64,000 nt of DNA, from NCBI GenBank assembly GCA_007922225.1, contig ML679941.1, forward strand, positions 57,809,849 through 57,873,848. Reading direction: 5' to 3'. The position numbers and the translations under genes are program-made. Of this stretch, positions 11,887 through 22,545 are shown in pieces. The notes beneath the pieces were generated by a model that worked only from the letters and a program-made list of their open reading frames with translations, searched no databases and had not been told where the DNA came from. The stretch's first letter is position 1. Each line of letters opens with the position of its first letter. The stretch comes from Emydura subglobosa. Taxonomy: Eukaryota; Chordata; Testudines; Chelidae.

Positions 11887-12144
11887 GGCACATCTACACA
11901 GGGATAAAAGAGCAACAGCATGGCCACAGCTGGCTCAGGCTCGGGCTTTGGGGCTAAAAATCATCCTGTAGACATTCGGGTTCGGGCTAGAGCCCAGACT
12001 CTGGGACCCATCACCCTCACAGACTCCAGCCCAAACCCAAATGTCTACACAGCAATTTTTCAGCCCCAGAGCCCAAACCCCACGATCCTGACTCGGCTGA
12101 TCCAGGCAAGTCGCAGGTTTTGTATCCCTGTGTAGACATACCCT
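11887..12144. mobile_element. Foldback DNA element (MITE), about 258 bp
   Basis: The ends are inverted: CATCTACACAGGGATA at the left against TATCCCTGTGTAGACATA at the right. The two halves are imperfect inverted copies nearly throughout (for example GGGGCTAAAAATC against the complement of ATTTTTCAGCCCC), so the element could form one long hairpin. TTA flanks both sides in a position consistent with a 3 bp target duplication. The 71-codon open frame inside is a by-product. Confidence 0.75.
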
Positions 12145-12784
12145 TACAGATCAGGGACTCAACATCTTTCCTTTAATACCTGAGGGCTAAATTGTGGCTT
12201 TGTCAAAAATCCTGCATGTGGAGCAATGCTTTATTGAGCAGTCCCAAGAGAAGACCATGAAGCAGATTATAACTTAAAGTCACTGTCTGCCTTCTGGTTT
12301 TCCCCAGCTCTGGACATACTTGTGCAAATCATAAATATAATGTGACGTACATTCTACAGCATGCTGGCAAAGCTGTATTGGCCAGACCTTTGAAGGTAGA
12401 GGGGAACTAATGAAGGGGTGAATGGGCCTATAGAAGTTTCTCTCCCACCCATCTTTCTATCCATAGCATAGTGGCCGTGCAGGGAAGTAATGGTATACCT
12501 TATGCTGTCCTTCATGTGCACACTGGACAGGTGTCCCTAAATGAACAGTAAGAATAATGGTTTGCTCTGTTAGCATTGGCAAAAATTTCCTCTCCCAGGA
12601 CTGCTATGCAATGTATTATCTGGTACATGACTTCCGCCTTCCACCCTGGAAGCGGCTGTAGATCAGATATGTAATTTATGAAGCATTTTGATGCTATACC
12701 GATTACACATTTATTATTAATTATTTTGGTGCACAATCTGTTTGCATCCACGGGATGCACAATTTGCATCCATGGGAGATGATG
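12145..12784. other. No recognisable feature
   Basis: Unassigned sequence with a short minus-strand open frame (12512-12769) that matches no family known to me. Confidence 0.45.
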
Positions 12785-12995
12785 TTCCAGCAGTTTGGGT
12801 TTAGGCCTTGTAGTTGGAAGACTTGGGTTCTGTTCCTGGCTTGGTCACTGATTCTGGGGTAACTTCATGAAAGTCACTTTACTTTCAAAGGTTCAGTTCA
12901 TTCACTTGCTTTTTAAAAAAAAGATAATAAATTATCCACATTTATGAAGTACATTGAGATCTATGGATGAAAGGAGCTACTAAGTGCTAGATATT
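12785..12995 (+). repeat. MIR/CORE-SINE-like SINE, plus orientation
   Basis: A B-box-like stretch (CTTGGGTTCTGTTCC, 12822-12836) is followed by a core stretch with TAACTTCATGAAAGTCACTT, and a 3' end with ATTGAGATCTATGGATGAAAGG and AAGTGCTAGATATTATTAT. The A box is weak (GTTTAGGCCTTGTAG). An old, diverged copy. Confidence 0.7.
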
Positions 12996-13765
12996 ATTAT
13001 CCTTAAGGAATAATCTTCTTTGTTTTGCAAAGTCTGCTTGTATGTCATTAAAAGCTTTTATTTCTCTACATTTCTTTTCATCTATTTCTGTACAGTTGAT
13101 TCTATCAGATATAGTTAGTTGCTGTGACTGTGACAGTCTCCTCATCAGGATTTGGGATTCATAATTATGGCTATCTAAGAAATCAAGCAATCAAGTGAAA
13201 ATCTGTGCCTTACCATGGAAACATCCTGGCTAATAAATCCATGCTGCTAAGCAAATTAATTGTATTCTGGCACAAATTAAAGTCCATAGCAACAAATATG
13301 ATAACAGCAGCTGCTGCGGGAAAGAGAACTGAAAACTGTTATTCCAAAATATATTTACATTTAAGTTCTTTTTTCCACATAGAGTGGGATCAAATTACTC
13401 AAATAGAAATTGGTTGTGGCAAAACTCAGAAAAAACATGAGGTGCCTGAACACCCAATCTTACCTCCTCCCACTTGCCATAATTCTGCCACCCAAAATGA
13501 GTGACAAACATACTGGGCAGGCAAAGAAGGGAGAGGCCAACTGGTGCACAGAGTACCCTTATAAGGACGTTGTGCTTTTTAGCAAACTGCTATGAAAGAA
13601 CAGCAAATATGGCTATGGGGGCAAGTCGCAGAGCTAGCAAAGGTGTCCAGGATGGCAAGGGTTGGATTATCAGGTCCCACAAAGCAGCATTAAGAAGGAC
13701 AGCAGAGCAGCCTGTAAGAAGATGTCCACTCATGCACGGTCCATGTGTGACTATATTTAAGCAAT
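12996..13765. other. No recognisable feature
   Basis: Unassigned sequence. Overlapping plus-strand frames at 13205-13788 have no family resemblance. Confidence 0.45.
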
Positions 13766-13880
13766 TGTTGGTATTATTGATTCAATGAATACCACAATGT
13801 GCTAGGTGCCATATAACAGATATTATCAAAAAGGCATGGGCTCTACCCCCAAAAGTTTACAGTATAGGATCTGGTAAAGC
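13766..13880 (-). repeat. CORE-SINE-type tail fragment, reverse orientation
   Basis: CACAATGTGCTAGGTGCCATATAAC and, 50 bp on, GGCTCTACCCCCAAAAGTTTACAGTAT match the shared SINE tail seen in reverse at 5582-6075. The tRNA head is absent. Confidence 0.5.
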
Positions 13881-13980
13881 TGCATTGTGGAGGGTAACAA
13901 ATACTGCGGAGTGGGTATCGGGGAAAAGGGGACAATGAGACTAACAATACTCAGGGTTATAAATATAGTGATCATTCTAA

Positions 13981-13984
<4 letters not shown>

Positions 13985-14014
<30 letters not shown>

Positions 14015-14028
14015 CGCGCATGCATGCA
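13985..14028. repeat. (TG)n microsatellite extended by alternating CACGCGCATGCATGC
   Basis: About 14 TG units run straight into a further alternating purine-pyrimidine stretch, giving about 43 bp of continuous alternation. The TG tract is certain. Such tracts can adopt left-handed DNA, which is a general property and was not tested here. Confidence 0.95.
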
Positions 14029-15306
14029 ATCACATACATTCACATGCAGGCACAAAATATATATGTTTACTACTTTATTTTTTTACCTTGTAAGCCTGAT
14101 TCTCCTTCCTCTTACACCTTCATGAACAGCCCCACTGGAATCAGTAGAGTTACAGCTGTATAAAAACAGGGTGAGAGGATCATCCAATTTATATACAAGT
14201 GTGACATTTATATACCCTATTAGCTATGTGAGTATCTTATATCGTTCTCTGTGGGAAAGCACCCAGTAACGTTATTAAGCAAAAATAAATCATCTGTTGA
14301 CAAAATACAAACATGCAATCTACAGTATTCTATTCTCTTAATGTTGTTTAATCTTCTGAAGAAAGACACTGATGGTTTTCAAAACTGAGAATGCCAGAAC
14401 TATGTTTTTCTTTTTAAATAAATTAAAGCAGGTGCAGTACTGTCTTCATAATTCCCATTCTGGTTGTGATATTACTTTTTAGAATGACAAAAGCCTTCAT
14501 TCTCTGTCATCATATGTACAGAAGTGTTTACAAGCTTGTTTTGCAAACACTTAGACAATAGTCCCATTTAACATTTATGCTAGGAAGTTGTTTTTGTTTT
14601 CTGTTTGTTTGTACTCTTTTTTTCCAGTTTGCTTTTTTAAAATAAATGTAATAAAAGCTCTAAATGTTTCTCATTATAAATACACACTTCCTTGTGACAA
14701 TTTTGTGGAAATATTCCTTTCAAGTATTCTCTGGCACCACCAGAAAACACTGTGCTTGCTCTCCTCTGGATGGCAAGTAGGATGCAACTCAAAGTGCATC
14801 AGTAATAAAAGGTCATCACAGCAGTTCATTCACATTTCAGTCCCTGAGGTATTAACAGGGGATGCTTCTAGCAGCTATCAAATTGCAAATTGGATTCTAT
14901 GACTCAAAAAGAGCTCCACAACTAGTATCTTAGAAAAAATACAGTACGATTAATGAAGGAGATCATAGGCATTTATGCTTCCTAGTGTTATTTCCTGTGC
15001 AGATCAATAATCTCAGCAGATATCCATGTTTAAGAGATAAGAAGAAATAATGGTTCTATACCTTTGAAAACAGCCAAGCCATTTTCAATACAACACCTCA
15101 CTCTAAAAAACAAACAGAAATGTCTTTTGGAAGATAAATGAGCTTACAAGATACCAGTGGCAAATGCTTCAGCCAGAGAGTCACTGATTCAAATATTGAT
15201 GAGAACCATGGTGAATGAAAATTATTATGGTCTGACGCGCAGGAAACCAAAGGTTCATAGCAGATTATTTTGGCCCTCTTCATTCCCTACAAATGATCTG
15301 TGAGTT
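14029..15306. other. No recognisable gene
   Basis: AT-rich sequence. The plus-strand frame 14588-14902 is hydrophobic only because of T-rich codons and has no recognisable motif. Confidence 0.45.
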
Positions 15307-15400
15307 CTAGAGAGACAAGGTGGGTAAGGTAATATTTTTAATTGAACCTACTTCTGTGGATGAAAGAGAAGCTTTCAAGCCACAAGAGCTGGTCAAAAAA
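15307..15400. repeat. Interspersed repeat, partial copy of the element at 48815-49035
   Basis: AGAGAGACAAGGTGGGTAAGG, TAATATTTTTAATTGAACC and ACTTCTGTGGATGAAAGAGAAGC match, in reverse complement, the phrase at 48970-49025 (CTCTTTCACCAACAGAAG, TGGTCCAATAAAAGATATTACC, GCCCACCTCGTCTTTCTG). Confidence 0.6.
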
Positions 15401-16047
15401 AATTGTTAAACAGCTCTTTTAGGGCCTGATCCAACTCCTATTGAAGTTAATGGAAGTCTTTCAGTTAACTTCAGTGGAAATTGGATAACTATTAAGAACA
15501 GTGATAGTGGAATATGCAGTCTTCACTGAAGAAAGAGAGATATTTTCTTGGATGTGCTATGATCACTAAGACTGTCTAGTTATCTAAGTTTTGTTAAATA
15601 TGCTGTAATTAAAACTGATTCCTCTGCAAAGACTAGAAGAATATGTATAAGGTCCATGATCATACTGCCAAATGACAACTTAGTATACAATAGTATTTCT
15701 AAATAACTGATATGTAAAGTGTGCATAAAATTAATTTCTCTGAATGACCCTCTATAAGTCATTTATGGTTATGATGCAAATTCTACTGAAGGTATCACAA
15801 CCATGTTCATAGATCTTAAAGTACACATTTTAAGCTTTTTTTTGGTACCAAAATAAAATAACTAATTGTTAGATATAATGCACGATAGTCATTATAACCA
15901 TCATTATTATAGGTGCTGTATGCAATAAATACAAATCTAGACATTGAAGTTCAATGTATTATAGAAATAAAATTTAAGAAAATAAAAAGTTAGAAGCTAA
16001 AGTGACTAAAATGTAAAATAAAATGTGTGATCCTATTGTATAATATA
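15401..16047. other. No recognisable gene
   Basis: Very AT-rich sequence. GGGCCTGATCCAACTCC with a nearby GAAGTTAATGGAAG (15422-15460) resembles one arm of the foldback family at 16048. The rest is unassigned. Confidence 0.45.
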
Positions 16048-16455
16048 ATATTGGGGACCAACCCTGCAAACTCCCACCCACATGAATAGTCCTTATCCAT
16101 TTTGAGGCATCTCAGACCCTGTCTACACTTACCTCCGGAATTCGGCAGCAGTCAACGGGAGTTACGCAAGCTACGCAAAAAACCTGCGTAACTCCCGTCA
16201 ATTTCTGGACTCCTCTTCTGCGCACTGGCTTCTCTGCAGTGCGCCGATGGAAACCGTGTTCCCGTCGACGCAGCGCTACGCCACTTGCGAAGGTGCTCTT
16301 AGAATGTCGATTTCTGGATCACTGACCACTCAGTCGATCCAGAGAAATCAATCTGACAGCAACGACTTTGCCGCCATCATTGTAGCCGTAGCCTGACTGA
16401 AGTAAATGGGACCATTCCTGCGAGTAAAGATTTGCAGGAATAGGTCTCTGAGTGT
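16048..16455. mobile_element. Foldback (palindromic) element split by a MITE
   Basis: The left half (16052-16115, GGGGACCAACCCTGCAAACTC, then CATGAATAGTCC) and the right half (16395-16450, TGAAGTAAATGGGACC, then GTAAAGATTTGCAGGAATAGG) are the two arms of a palindromic amniote repeat with CCTGCAA-type ends. The element at 16118-16398 sits between them. Confidence 0.6.
16118..16398. mobile_element. TIR element (MITE), family copy 1 of 3
   Basis: It starts CTGTCTACACTTACCTCC and ends ATCATTGTAGCCGTAGCC. It shares with 38913-39197 and 46835-47059 the order AATTCGGC, GGGAGT or CTCCCG words, CACTCAGTCGATCC or equivalent, and a GACTTTGCCGCC-like end. An internal perfect inverted repeat, ACGGGAGTTACGC with GCGTAACTCCCGT, lies at about 16156-16199. 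No coding capacity. Confidence 0.75.
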
Positions 16456-16756
16456 GACTTTTACTTAAACTTATACATTTTTCCTTAATTCATTTCTTTT
16501 CTGTGTACTTCTTGCTCTCTCTTTGAAAACGTGCCATCTCTTCAGTGTATGAAACACGGCACCTCCTTGACTCCAAATTAAAACGTTCAGACCTCTAACC
16601 ATGCAGTTATTTTTTTTTCTTTCTCTTTTTCTTTCTCCATCTATAAATATATGGGAGGAGAGGCTTTGTCCCAGTGGCAAGTTGCTGCTTCACTTCCCCC
16701 ATCTTTGGAAGCTTGCTAACAGCACACTGAAGCAATAGCAGGAGGACTAGTCTCAC

Positions 16757-17040
16757 AGCATATGCCTACACTGCAAGTGAAGATGTGATTGTAGTGTGAG
16801 CAGGCATACCCATGCCAGCTTTAAACTAATTAGTGCAAGTAACATTAGCAGTAAAGACACCATGGCATGGGCTAGCCACCTCAGTACAAGCTCACTGGGG
16901 ACTCTGGATACATACTTGGGTTGCCAGCACACATTGAAATCTGCCACCACAATCTGCACTATTCTTGTGACCTGTGCTAGCTAGATTGATGGTAGCACAG
17001 ATATGCCTACCCACACTACAGTTACACATTAATATGCAAT
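16757..17040. mobile_element. TIR element (MITE), about 280 bp, separate family
   Basis: The left portion, GATTGTAGTGTGAGCAGGCATAC, is the imperfect inverted copy of the right portion around ATATGCCTACCCACACTACAGTTAC. The interior (CATGGCATGGGCTAGCC, GTGCTAGCTAGATTGATGG) is non-coding. Short frames on both strands are by-products of the inverted structure. Confidence 0.65.
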
Positions 17041-19269
17041 GCAAACTACTGCACGGTGTCATGAACAGAGAGTAAGAAATGACAGGGAAAAGATTTTGCT
17101 GCAACCGTCTCAAAATGCCCAATTTCACCTAACAGACTCAGTCCATCACAATTTGAGCTTTGTTAAATCTATTTTTTTTTAAACCTGAGAGCGCTGTTTC
17201 TAGACATGCATCATCACTGTGTGGTGATCTAAAACTTATGAGCTTCACTGACTCTCGGGTGGTTCTGCTTCCACCTAGGACAACAGGCGATGACCCTGAC
17301 TAGGAGTTATATTCTTGTAACAGACATAACACAATAAGTACCCTTTGATTTCTGAGATTTACGCTTCATAATTAAGCATCTCTTTTGTTAAGTGCCTCGT
17401 ATCCTTGCATTTATAAGTCTCAGGCTGAGCCAAATGAAAGGATTTTGATTTGGGAGATGAACATATTCCTGCACTTGTGTGTTCCAAAAGCAATATTCAC
17501 CCTTTAGGAAATTAAACCACACATTTAAACCTGATGCCTATGGTAATGTATATGTGACAATTCTCTTTGGAATCTCCCAGAGATTCTGGGCCAAATTCAG
17601 TGATGATAAAAATGGTGGTCCAAGTCTGGTCAAAATATAGGTGTGGGTGGGGATAACTGCAAAAGAAATGTAACTTGTGTTGACGTGGTATTTATGGGGC
17701 AGGTAAAACTAATGGAACTCTATCCAGTTTGATTTTCTGTTAGAACCAAATTCAACCACTGTGGTAGGTAAACACATCAGGGACTTGTACCTGCTTAGGT
17801 CAGAGCTTGAGAGTGCAAGTTAAAGGAAAGGTGGGGCTTTGTTATTTTACTCTCACATTAATTGTATTACGCCAGTCCCACCCTTTTTGGCGTATATGTG
17901 GCATTCATTTTGCCCATACACTGACTGCCAGTCTGATGCAAGTTATACTATTTTGCCACAACCATTTGCTGAACAGCATACACTGCACAGGTAGCTAGCA
18001 CATCCACTTACACTGCAGATAGTTTTTGGTCTATGAGAGTTACACCAGTTTAATCTAGGCTGAATCTAGCCTGTGAACTAAATGCAGGTATAAATTTACA
18101 CCACTTTAAAGAAACAGTAACTCTCCTGGTGGCAGAGAAGATATATCTGATTTCCAGTAGGGTTAGCAACGGAAGCAGGGTCATGATATTGGGGAAGGGA
18201 GAGGAAAAATAAAAAAAAATTAATTGAGGCCAGATTACTAATTTATCAGACATCTACTAGTTAAAGCTAATAATGAAATATGTGTTTCTCTGCCCAGAAG
18301 GATCTGTGGAAAGCACCCTGATGGGCGGCACAGGAAGCCCCACTCCCAGAATGTTATGCTTTCCACTGGAATTGCTCCAGAGTAGAGCCTTTTTCATATT
18401 GGCTTTTGGTTGGTAAGTTTAGTCTTTTGCTGTAGCTAGTAGTAGATGTCTCATATTTTTCAAGCCTTGTGCTCATTACCATTAGTAGGAGATCCTTTAA
18501 GCTATCAAGAATCAAAAAGCACCCTTATTTATAGCAACGTTAAAACAAAATCTCCTTTCAGCTGTTTCTGTTTAAACACATTTCTCTTTTTCCCTTAAAT
18601 AAAAATGTGAAGTGCTTTCAAGATTTCATAGGTGTTGGACAATTAACAGTGCTGCCATTTGATATCCAATCTATTTTCAGTCATTGTCTGACAACTGATT
18701 ACCAAAAAACGCAAACAGGTGTTGCTGATAGAATATGTGAATTTGGTAGTCAAGTGTGTTTAGAAATCAGCAAGCAGTTTCAAAAGTGAAAATATAAATG
18801 TTGCCCTCTCACTCCAGGTAACTTCCATGACTTATATTCTTACCAGTGATTTCCATGTCAATAACATGGCATTTTGTAATAGTTCAAACGGCAGCTAACA
18901 ATAGTTTCCTACTGCTCTCAGTAGGGAAGGACTTGGAAATTCTGCAACATCATCGTTAACTATTCTACAGCATATTGATGACTCTCACTTTCTGTGTTTT
19001 CGTCTCACTCACTTTCCATATGTGTATTCCCCACAAAGCAGTAAGGTAGGTGCTGGCTTAACACACTAAGAGTTATTCTTTCAGCTAGGTATGAATGGCA
19101 GTAATTGTTCTATTGACTAGAGAAAGGTATAAACACACTGTCTGCCCTAAAAGCTGACTGAATTCAGTGTGAGTCTTTCCATTGACTTAATTGGGTCACA
19201 ACCTGCATTCACTTTGTTAACATGGTATTTTACTGAAGGAAACAGCACCTACCATGTGTATTTCTTTAT
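17041..19269. other. No recognisable gene; possible old foldback at 17590-18075
   Basis: At 17590-18075 a leading GGGCCAAATTCAG and a trailing AGTTACACCAGTTTAATC resemble the ends of amniote foldback repeats, but the arms could not be paired by eye. The rest (18076-19269) shows no repeat landmark and no coding signal. Confidence 0.4.
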
Positions 19270-20114
19270 TGTGACAGGTCTGGCAACTTCCTGCAATATG
19301 CAGGACAAACCTTACTGAATAAAGTGAAACCTTATTAAATTAAGTTTAGGTATCATTGTTGGCCATGGATTGTATTTAATTCCATGTGGGAGGGGATCAC
19401 ACTAAGAACAGAGGGGGCTGATTAGGCAAATTCACTCAGGTTTTAATACCTACAAAAATCTACCACCACTTGGAGAGAGGCTTGCACATACTAGTTGAGG
19501 CTGGATTCTACAGGGACCAAGAAACAAAGTAAGGACTTTTGGTTAAATAGTCTGAGTTAAAACCGGCTAGGGGCCTTTTTCTGATCCAGCAAATGGACGG
19601 GACTTCTGGTCCAAGGAGGCCCAAATTTTTAGAGGAGGCCCCATAAGACTCAGTGTGCTTGTTTTGAGCAAGAGCTGTCATAAATTGGTAACCACAGAAA
19701 ACCCGCTGAGAGGGGTTTGAAGGACTGTTCATTGGCCAGAGTACTTGTTGGAGCTGGTAAGCTTATTAGCATACATATAATTTCTTTTGTTGTTTTAGTG
19801 TTTTCTCTGTAATGCTTGTACCTTAAGACTAAATTTGCATACTTAGAAAGAGGGATGGGGTAGCTTAACTGTGGCAATTACACTGTGTACCAGCTCTGAG
19901 GAAAAAAGTAATGCAGGCCTGACTTTTCTGGGAAGTTTATAGTGTCGGCAGGGAACTGTGCAGCCTGGAAACACCCCAGTCAGGAAGGAGAGAGAGAAGA
20001 GGGTCTCCACGCAGGAGAGATGATGGCTGATGAGCCGAGAGCCTAGACTGGAAGCCCTTGCTTGGCCATGAAGGAGAATTCAGTTGCAGGTGCCCTGAAC
20101 TGCAATAGAGAGAA
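19270..20114 (+). mobile_element. LTR of a gypsy-like element, uninterrupted copy
   Basis: It starts TGTGACAGGTCTGG and aligns along its length, by eye, with the reverse complement of 38136-37889 joined to 36766-36062. Shared landmarks include GGACAAACCTTACTGAAT, AATTCACTCAGG, GATCCAGCAAATGGAC, GGTTTGAAGGACT, GGTAAGCTTATTAG, GTGCAGCCTGGAAA and CCCTGAACT. The polyadenylation-signal position reads ACTAAA here (19828) and AATAAA in the other copy. TTTAT at 19265-19269 and at 20115-20119 is a candidate 5 bp target duplication. No internal genes are attached, so this is a solo LTR or a truncated element. Class assignment is inference from form. Confidence 0.7.
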
Positions 20115-20326
20115 TTTATTCTCTATAGTTATTTCCATATCTTATCATTTCCTATTTCCAAAAATACACTGTACATATTTATTCTTTGTACCTATCATAA
20201 AACCTGTATATTTTGTACATATATATGATAGATTATATTTATATTCAGAGTCTTCCTTAAGTTTTTAGCTGATTAAAAGTAATTACCTGATTCAGACACA
20301 AGGGGCCAGATGATTCTTTGTTAGCC

Positions 20327-20710
20327 TGTGTAACTGAGAGAGGGGGAAGGGTCGGGAGCCACCCAGACTTGTTCAAGTATCAGAGCTGGGAAGAGTTCAG
20401 GGGGGATCACTGTAAAGAACTGAGAGAACTCAGTTGCAGGCAAGCAGCAAGAAGGAAGTTGGCTGCTGGGGCAGGTTCTGGAGCAGGGCAGAATGAGGCA
20501 AGGAGGAAGGCTCCTAGGGCTTTGCAGCCTTCTTTGGCCGGGGAATAGCTTTGTTTTTGTGTTACTTTATTTGTCTTAAGTTTGAAGAATAAAACTGTGC
20601 CTTGAAGGAAAGTCCTGACTGACTTGGGGTGTGGCCATTAGTCCTTCCTGGGCTGGGAGAGATGGGCCAGCAGCCCATGCCGTGTGTAGTCGCTGAGGCC
20701 CATAGTCACA
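20327..20710 (+). mobile_element. LTR or LTR 3' part, gypsy-like
   Basis: It begins TGTGTAACTGAGAG and ends AGTCACA. A GA-rich body precedes AATAAA at 20588-20593, followed by CTGTGCC and about 120 bp to the end, the usual layout of an LTR 3' half. No target duplication was found. It sits between a short GGGGCCAGATGATTC stretch and the larger repeat that follows, so it may interrupt that repeat. Confidence 0.55.
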
Positions 20711-21094
20711 AAGGGGTGAAGGTACCTAACCCCCAGATTTAGCTGTCTCTGTCCCAGATTTAGGCAGTACTTCAATCCACAACAAAAACACCCTCAGATG
20801 TCACCTACGCCTGTAGCTGCCTAAACTCACTCAGGGCCTAAATTTTAACTGTAAAAGTCCCCTACGCATCTAAATTTCTGCCTCTGGACTTGCACTCTGC
20901 TGACACTCTAGGAATCTGGATGTCTATCTCCCACCTAAGCCCCAGCAAATCCATGAACTGAGGGAGGACAGGTGCTCCTCCATCTATCCTCCGTATGGGA
21001 CCCAATCCTGTAGGTATGCTCACAGGCTGCCTACTGGATTGGGCCTCGTTTACAAACTGGTTAGATAAGAAGGAGGTTCCTCCCTTGTCACTTT

Positions 21095-21150
21095 TAGTCC
21101 AGTGGTTAGAGAACTCATCTGGGATGTGGGAAGCCCAGATTCAAGTCCAC
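21095..21150 (+). other. tRNA-like module 1 (pol III box A/B-like)
   Basis: TAGTCCAGTGGTTAGAG resembles an A box and GATTCAAGTCC resembles a B box, about 30 bp apart. No acceptor stem could be paired, so this is tRNA-derived repeat sequence and not a tRNA gene. Confidence 0.6.
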
Positions 21151-21164
21151 CCTTGTGCCTGAAA

Positions 21165-21231
21165 GGCAGAAGGGATTTGAATAGGAATCTCACATCACTC
21201 AGGAGAGTGTCAACCACTGAACTATGGGATA
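21165..21231 (-). other. tRNA-like module 2 (pol III box A/B-like)
   Basis: On the minus strand, TAGTTCAGTGGTTGA (A-box-like) precedes ATTCAAATCCC (B-box-like). It faces module 1. Confidence 0.55.
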
Positions 21232-21305
21232 TTGTGAGGTGAGACTCCTCAGTCTCTGCTGTTGGAACTTCTCCACTCTGGGTAAATAATTAAATAGTCA
21301 TTGGA

Positions 21306-21372
21306 GCAGGGGAACTGAACCCTGGGGTCTCCCACTTGCTAGGTGGGTGTCCTAAGCACCAGGCTGTCGAGT
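21306..21372 (-). other. tRNA-like module 3 (pol III box A/B-like)
   Basis: On the minus strand, AGCCTGGTGCTTAGGAC (A-box-like) precedes GGGTTCAGTTCC (B-box-like). It has the same orientation as module 2. Confidence 0.6.
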
Positions 21373-21769
21373 CATTCTCACTCTTTTTCTGGCCCAATGA
21401 CTTTTTAAGGAAAAATTATAAAGGAGTCATTCTCCCCTTATCTCAGTCATTTTGTGTGGAGTGAGTCAGGTGCCCAGCTTATTCTTACAAAAAACAGTTT
21501 TGGTGCCTAAGTCACCTGCAGAGATAGGTGACTCCCTGCAGCATGGACTTAGGTGCCAAACTCTGTGAGAATCGTAGGACACACTTCTCTTGCTGGCATT
21601 GTATCATGGTCAGAAGGACTGGAGTCAGAGGGCCCATGTTTCCTGGAAGGACTCTTGTTAAGGGGATGCCCATGAAGCAGGGGACAGCGGAAGTTAGGCT
21701 GGAAGCAACCTAGCCTCATGGGCAGGGGTTAATATAGTTCCACGCATTCAGTCTAGGAGGCAAGGCTGT

Positions 21770-22046
21770 AACAAGATCCAATGGCTGGAAATTGAAGTTA
21801 AACAGACTAACACAAGAAAAAAGGGGCAACATTTTAACGGTGAAGATAATTGACCATTGGAACAACTTATCATCACTGGAAATTTTAAAATGAATGTTGG
21901 ATGTTCTCTAGAAGATATGCTTTAGTTCAAACACAGCTATTGGACTTGATGCAGGAATTAATTCAAAAAAGCCCTATATTTTGCCAGAGGTCAGATCAGA
22001 TGATCTCAGTGATCCTTTATGGCCTTAAAATCTATGAATTTACATC
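21770..22046 (+). mobile_element. CR1 LINE 3' end fragment
   Basis: Landmarks in order are CAATGGCTGGAAATTGAAG, ATTGACCATTGGAACAA, TCACTGGAAATTTT, GTTGGATGTTCTCTAGAAG, GAGGTCAGATCAGATGATC and a terminal GCCTTAAAATCTATGAATT. This is the 3' UTR end of a CR1. A 13 bp or larger deletion removed the usual stretch between CAACTTATC and ACTGG. Confidence 0.85.
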
Positions 22047-22084
22047 CAAATTTTGAAACAGTTGAATTAAAATTTGATTTTTAA

Positions 22085-22260
22085 TGGATTTAGTTAAACC
22101 AGTGGAAACCCATGCATGGGCACATTTTTTCATTCAAATTAAACTAAATTCAGATAAACCAGCTGTAAACCAGTTTATGTGCCTATTCTGGGGTTATACA
22201 CTGAATCAATTTAAATACCTATTTTAGGTAAACCAGTTCAAGTTTTGGTGTAGACCAGCC
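22085..22260. repeat. Possible old MITE
   Basis: Repeated AAACCAG words (22096, 22157, 22168, 22232) and a terminal GGTGTAGACCAGCC suggest a diverged TIR element, but the arms do not pair clearly. Confidence 0.3.
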
Positions 22261-22324
22261 TTCATTCCCCATTGTGTTACCCCAGTTTTCTGCTTCTAAT
22301 TGTTTATTATAAGAATAATAATAT

Positions 22325-22545
22325 AATATGTACCTCTGATATATCACTTTTTCATCTATAGATTTCAAAACACTTTACAGTGGCGGTCAGTATCATTATC
22401 TCCATTTTAAAGATAGAGAAACTGAAGCACAAAGTGGTGAAGTGACTTGCTTAAGGTCTACAGCAAGCAAGCAGCAAAGCCAGGAATAGAACCCAGGTCT
22501 CCTGAGTCTCTGTCTAATACTACATTCACTAGAACAAAACAATTG
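22325..22545 (-). repeat. CORE-SINE/MIR-like SINE, reverse orientation
   Basis: On the plus strand the order is AAAACACTTTACAG, then CATTATCTCCATTTTAAAG, GAAACTGAAGCAC, GTGAAGTGACTTGC, GAATAGAACCCAGGTCTCC and TGAGTCTCTGTC. This is the reverse of a tRNA-headed CORE-SINE. The head, with a B-box-like GGGTTCTATTCC on the minus strand, is near 22484-22495. Confidence 0.82.

Larger units (their letters stand above)
20711..21592. mobile_element. Non-autonomous element carrying three tRNA-like modules
   Basis: About 880 bp. The left third (20720-21050) is shared with 11405-11720. The right end (21480-21592), read on the minus strand, begins with GATTCTCACAGAG and GGCACCTAAG words of the kind found at element ends. 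The centre holds three tRNA-like stretches, one on the plus and two on the minus strand (listed separately). No open frame of interest. The family name is unknown to me. Confidence 0.55.

Noticed and set aside
21095..21372. Possible tRNA genes
   Set aside because: Only box A/B-like stretches are present. No acceptor stem, anticodon arm or terminator could be assigned, so they are tRNA-derived repeat parts.
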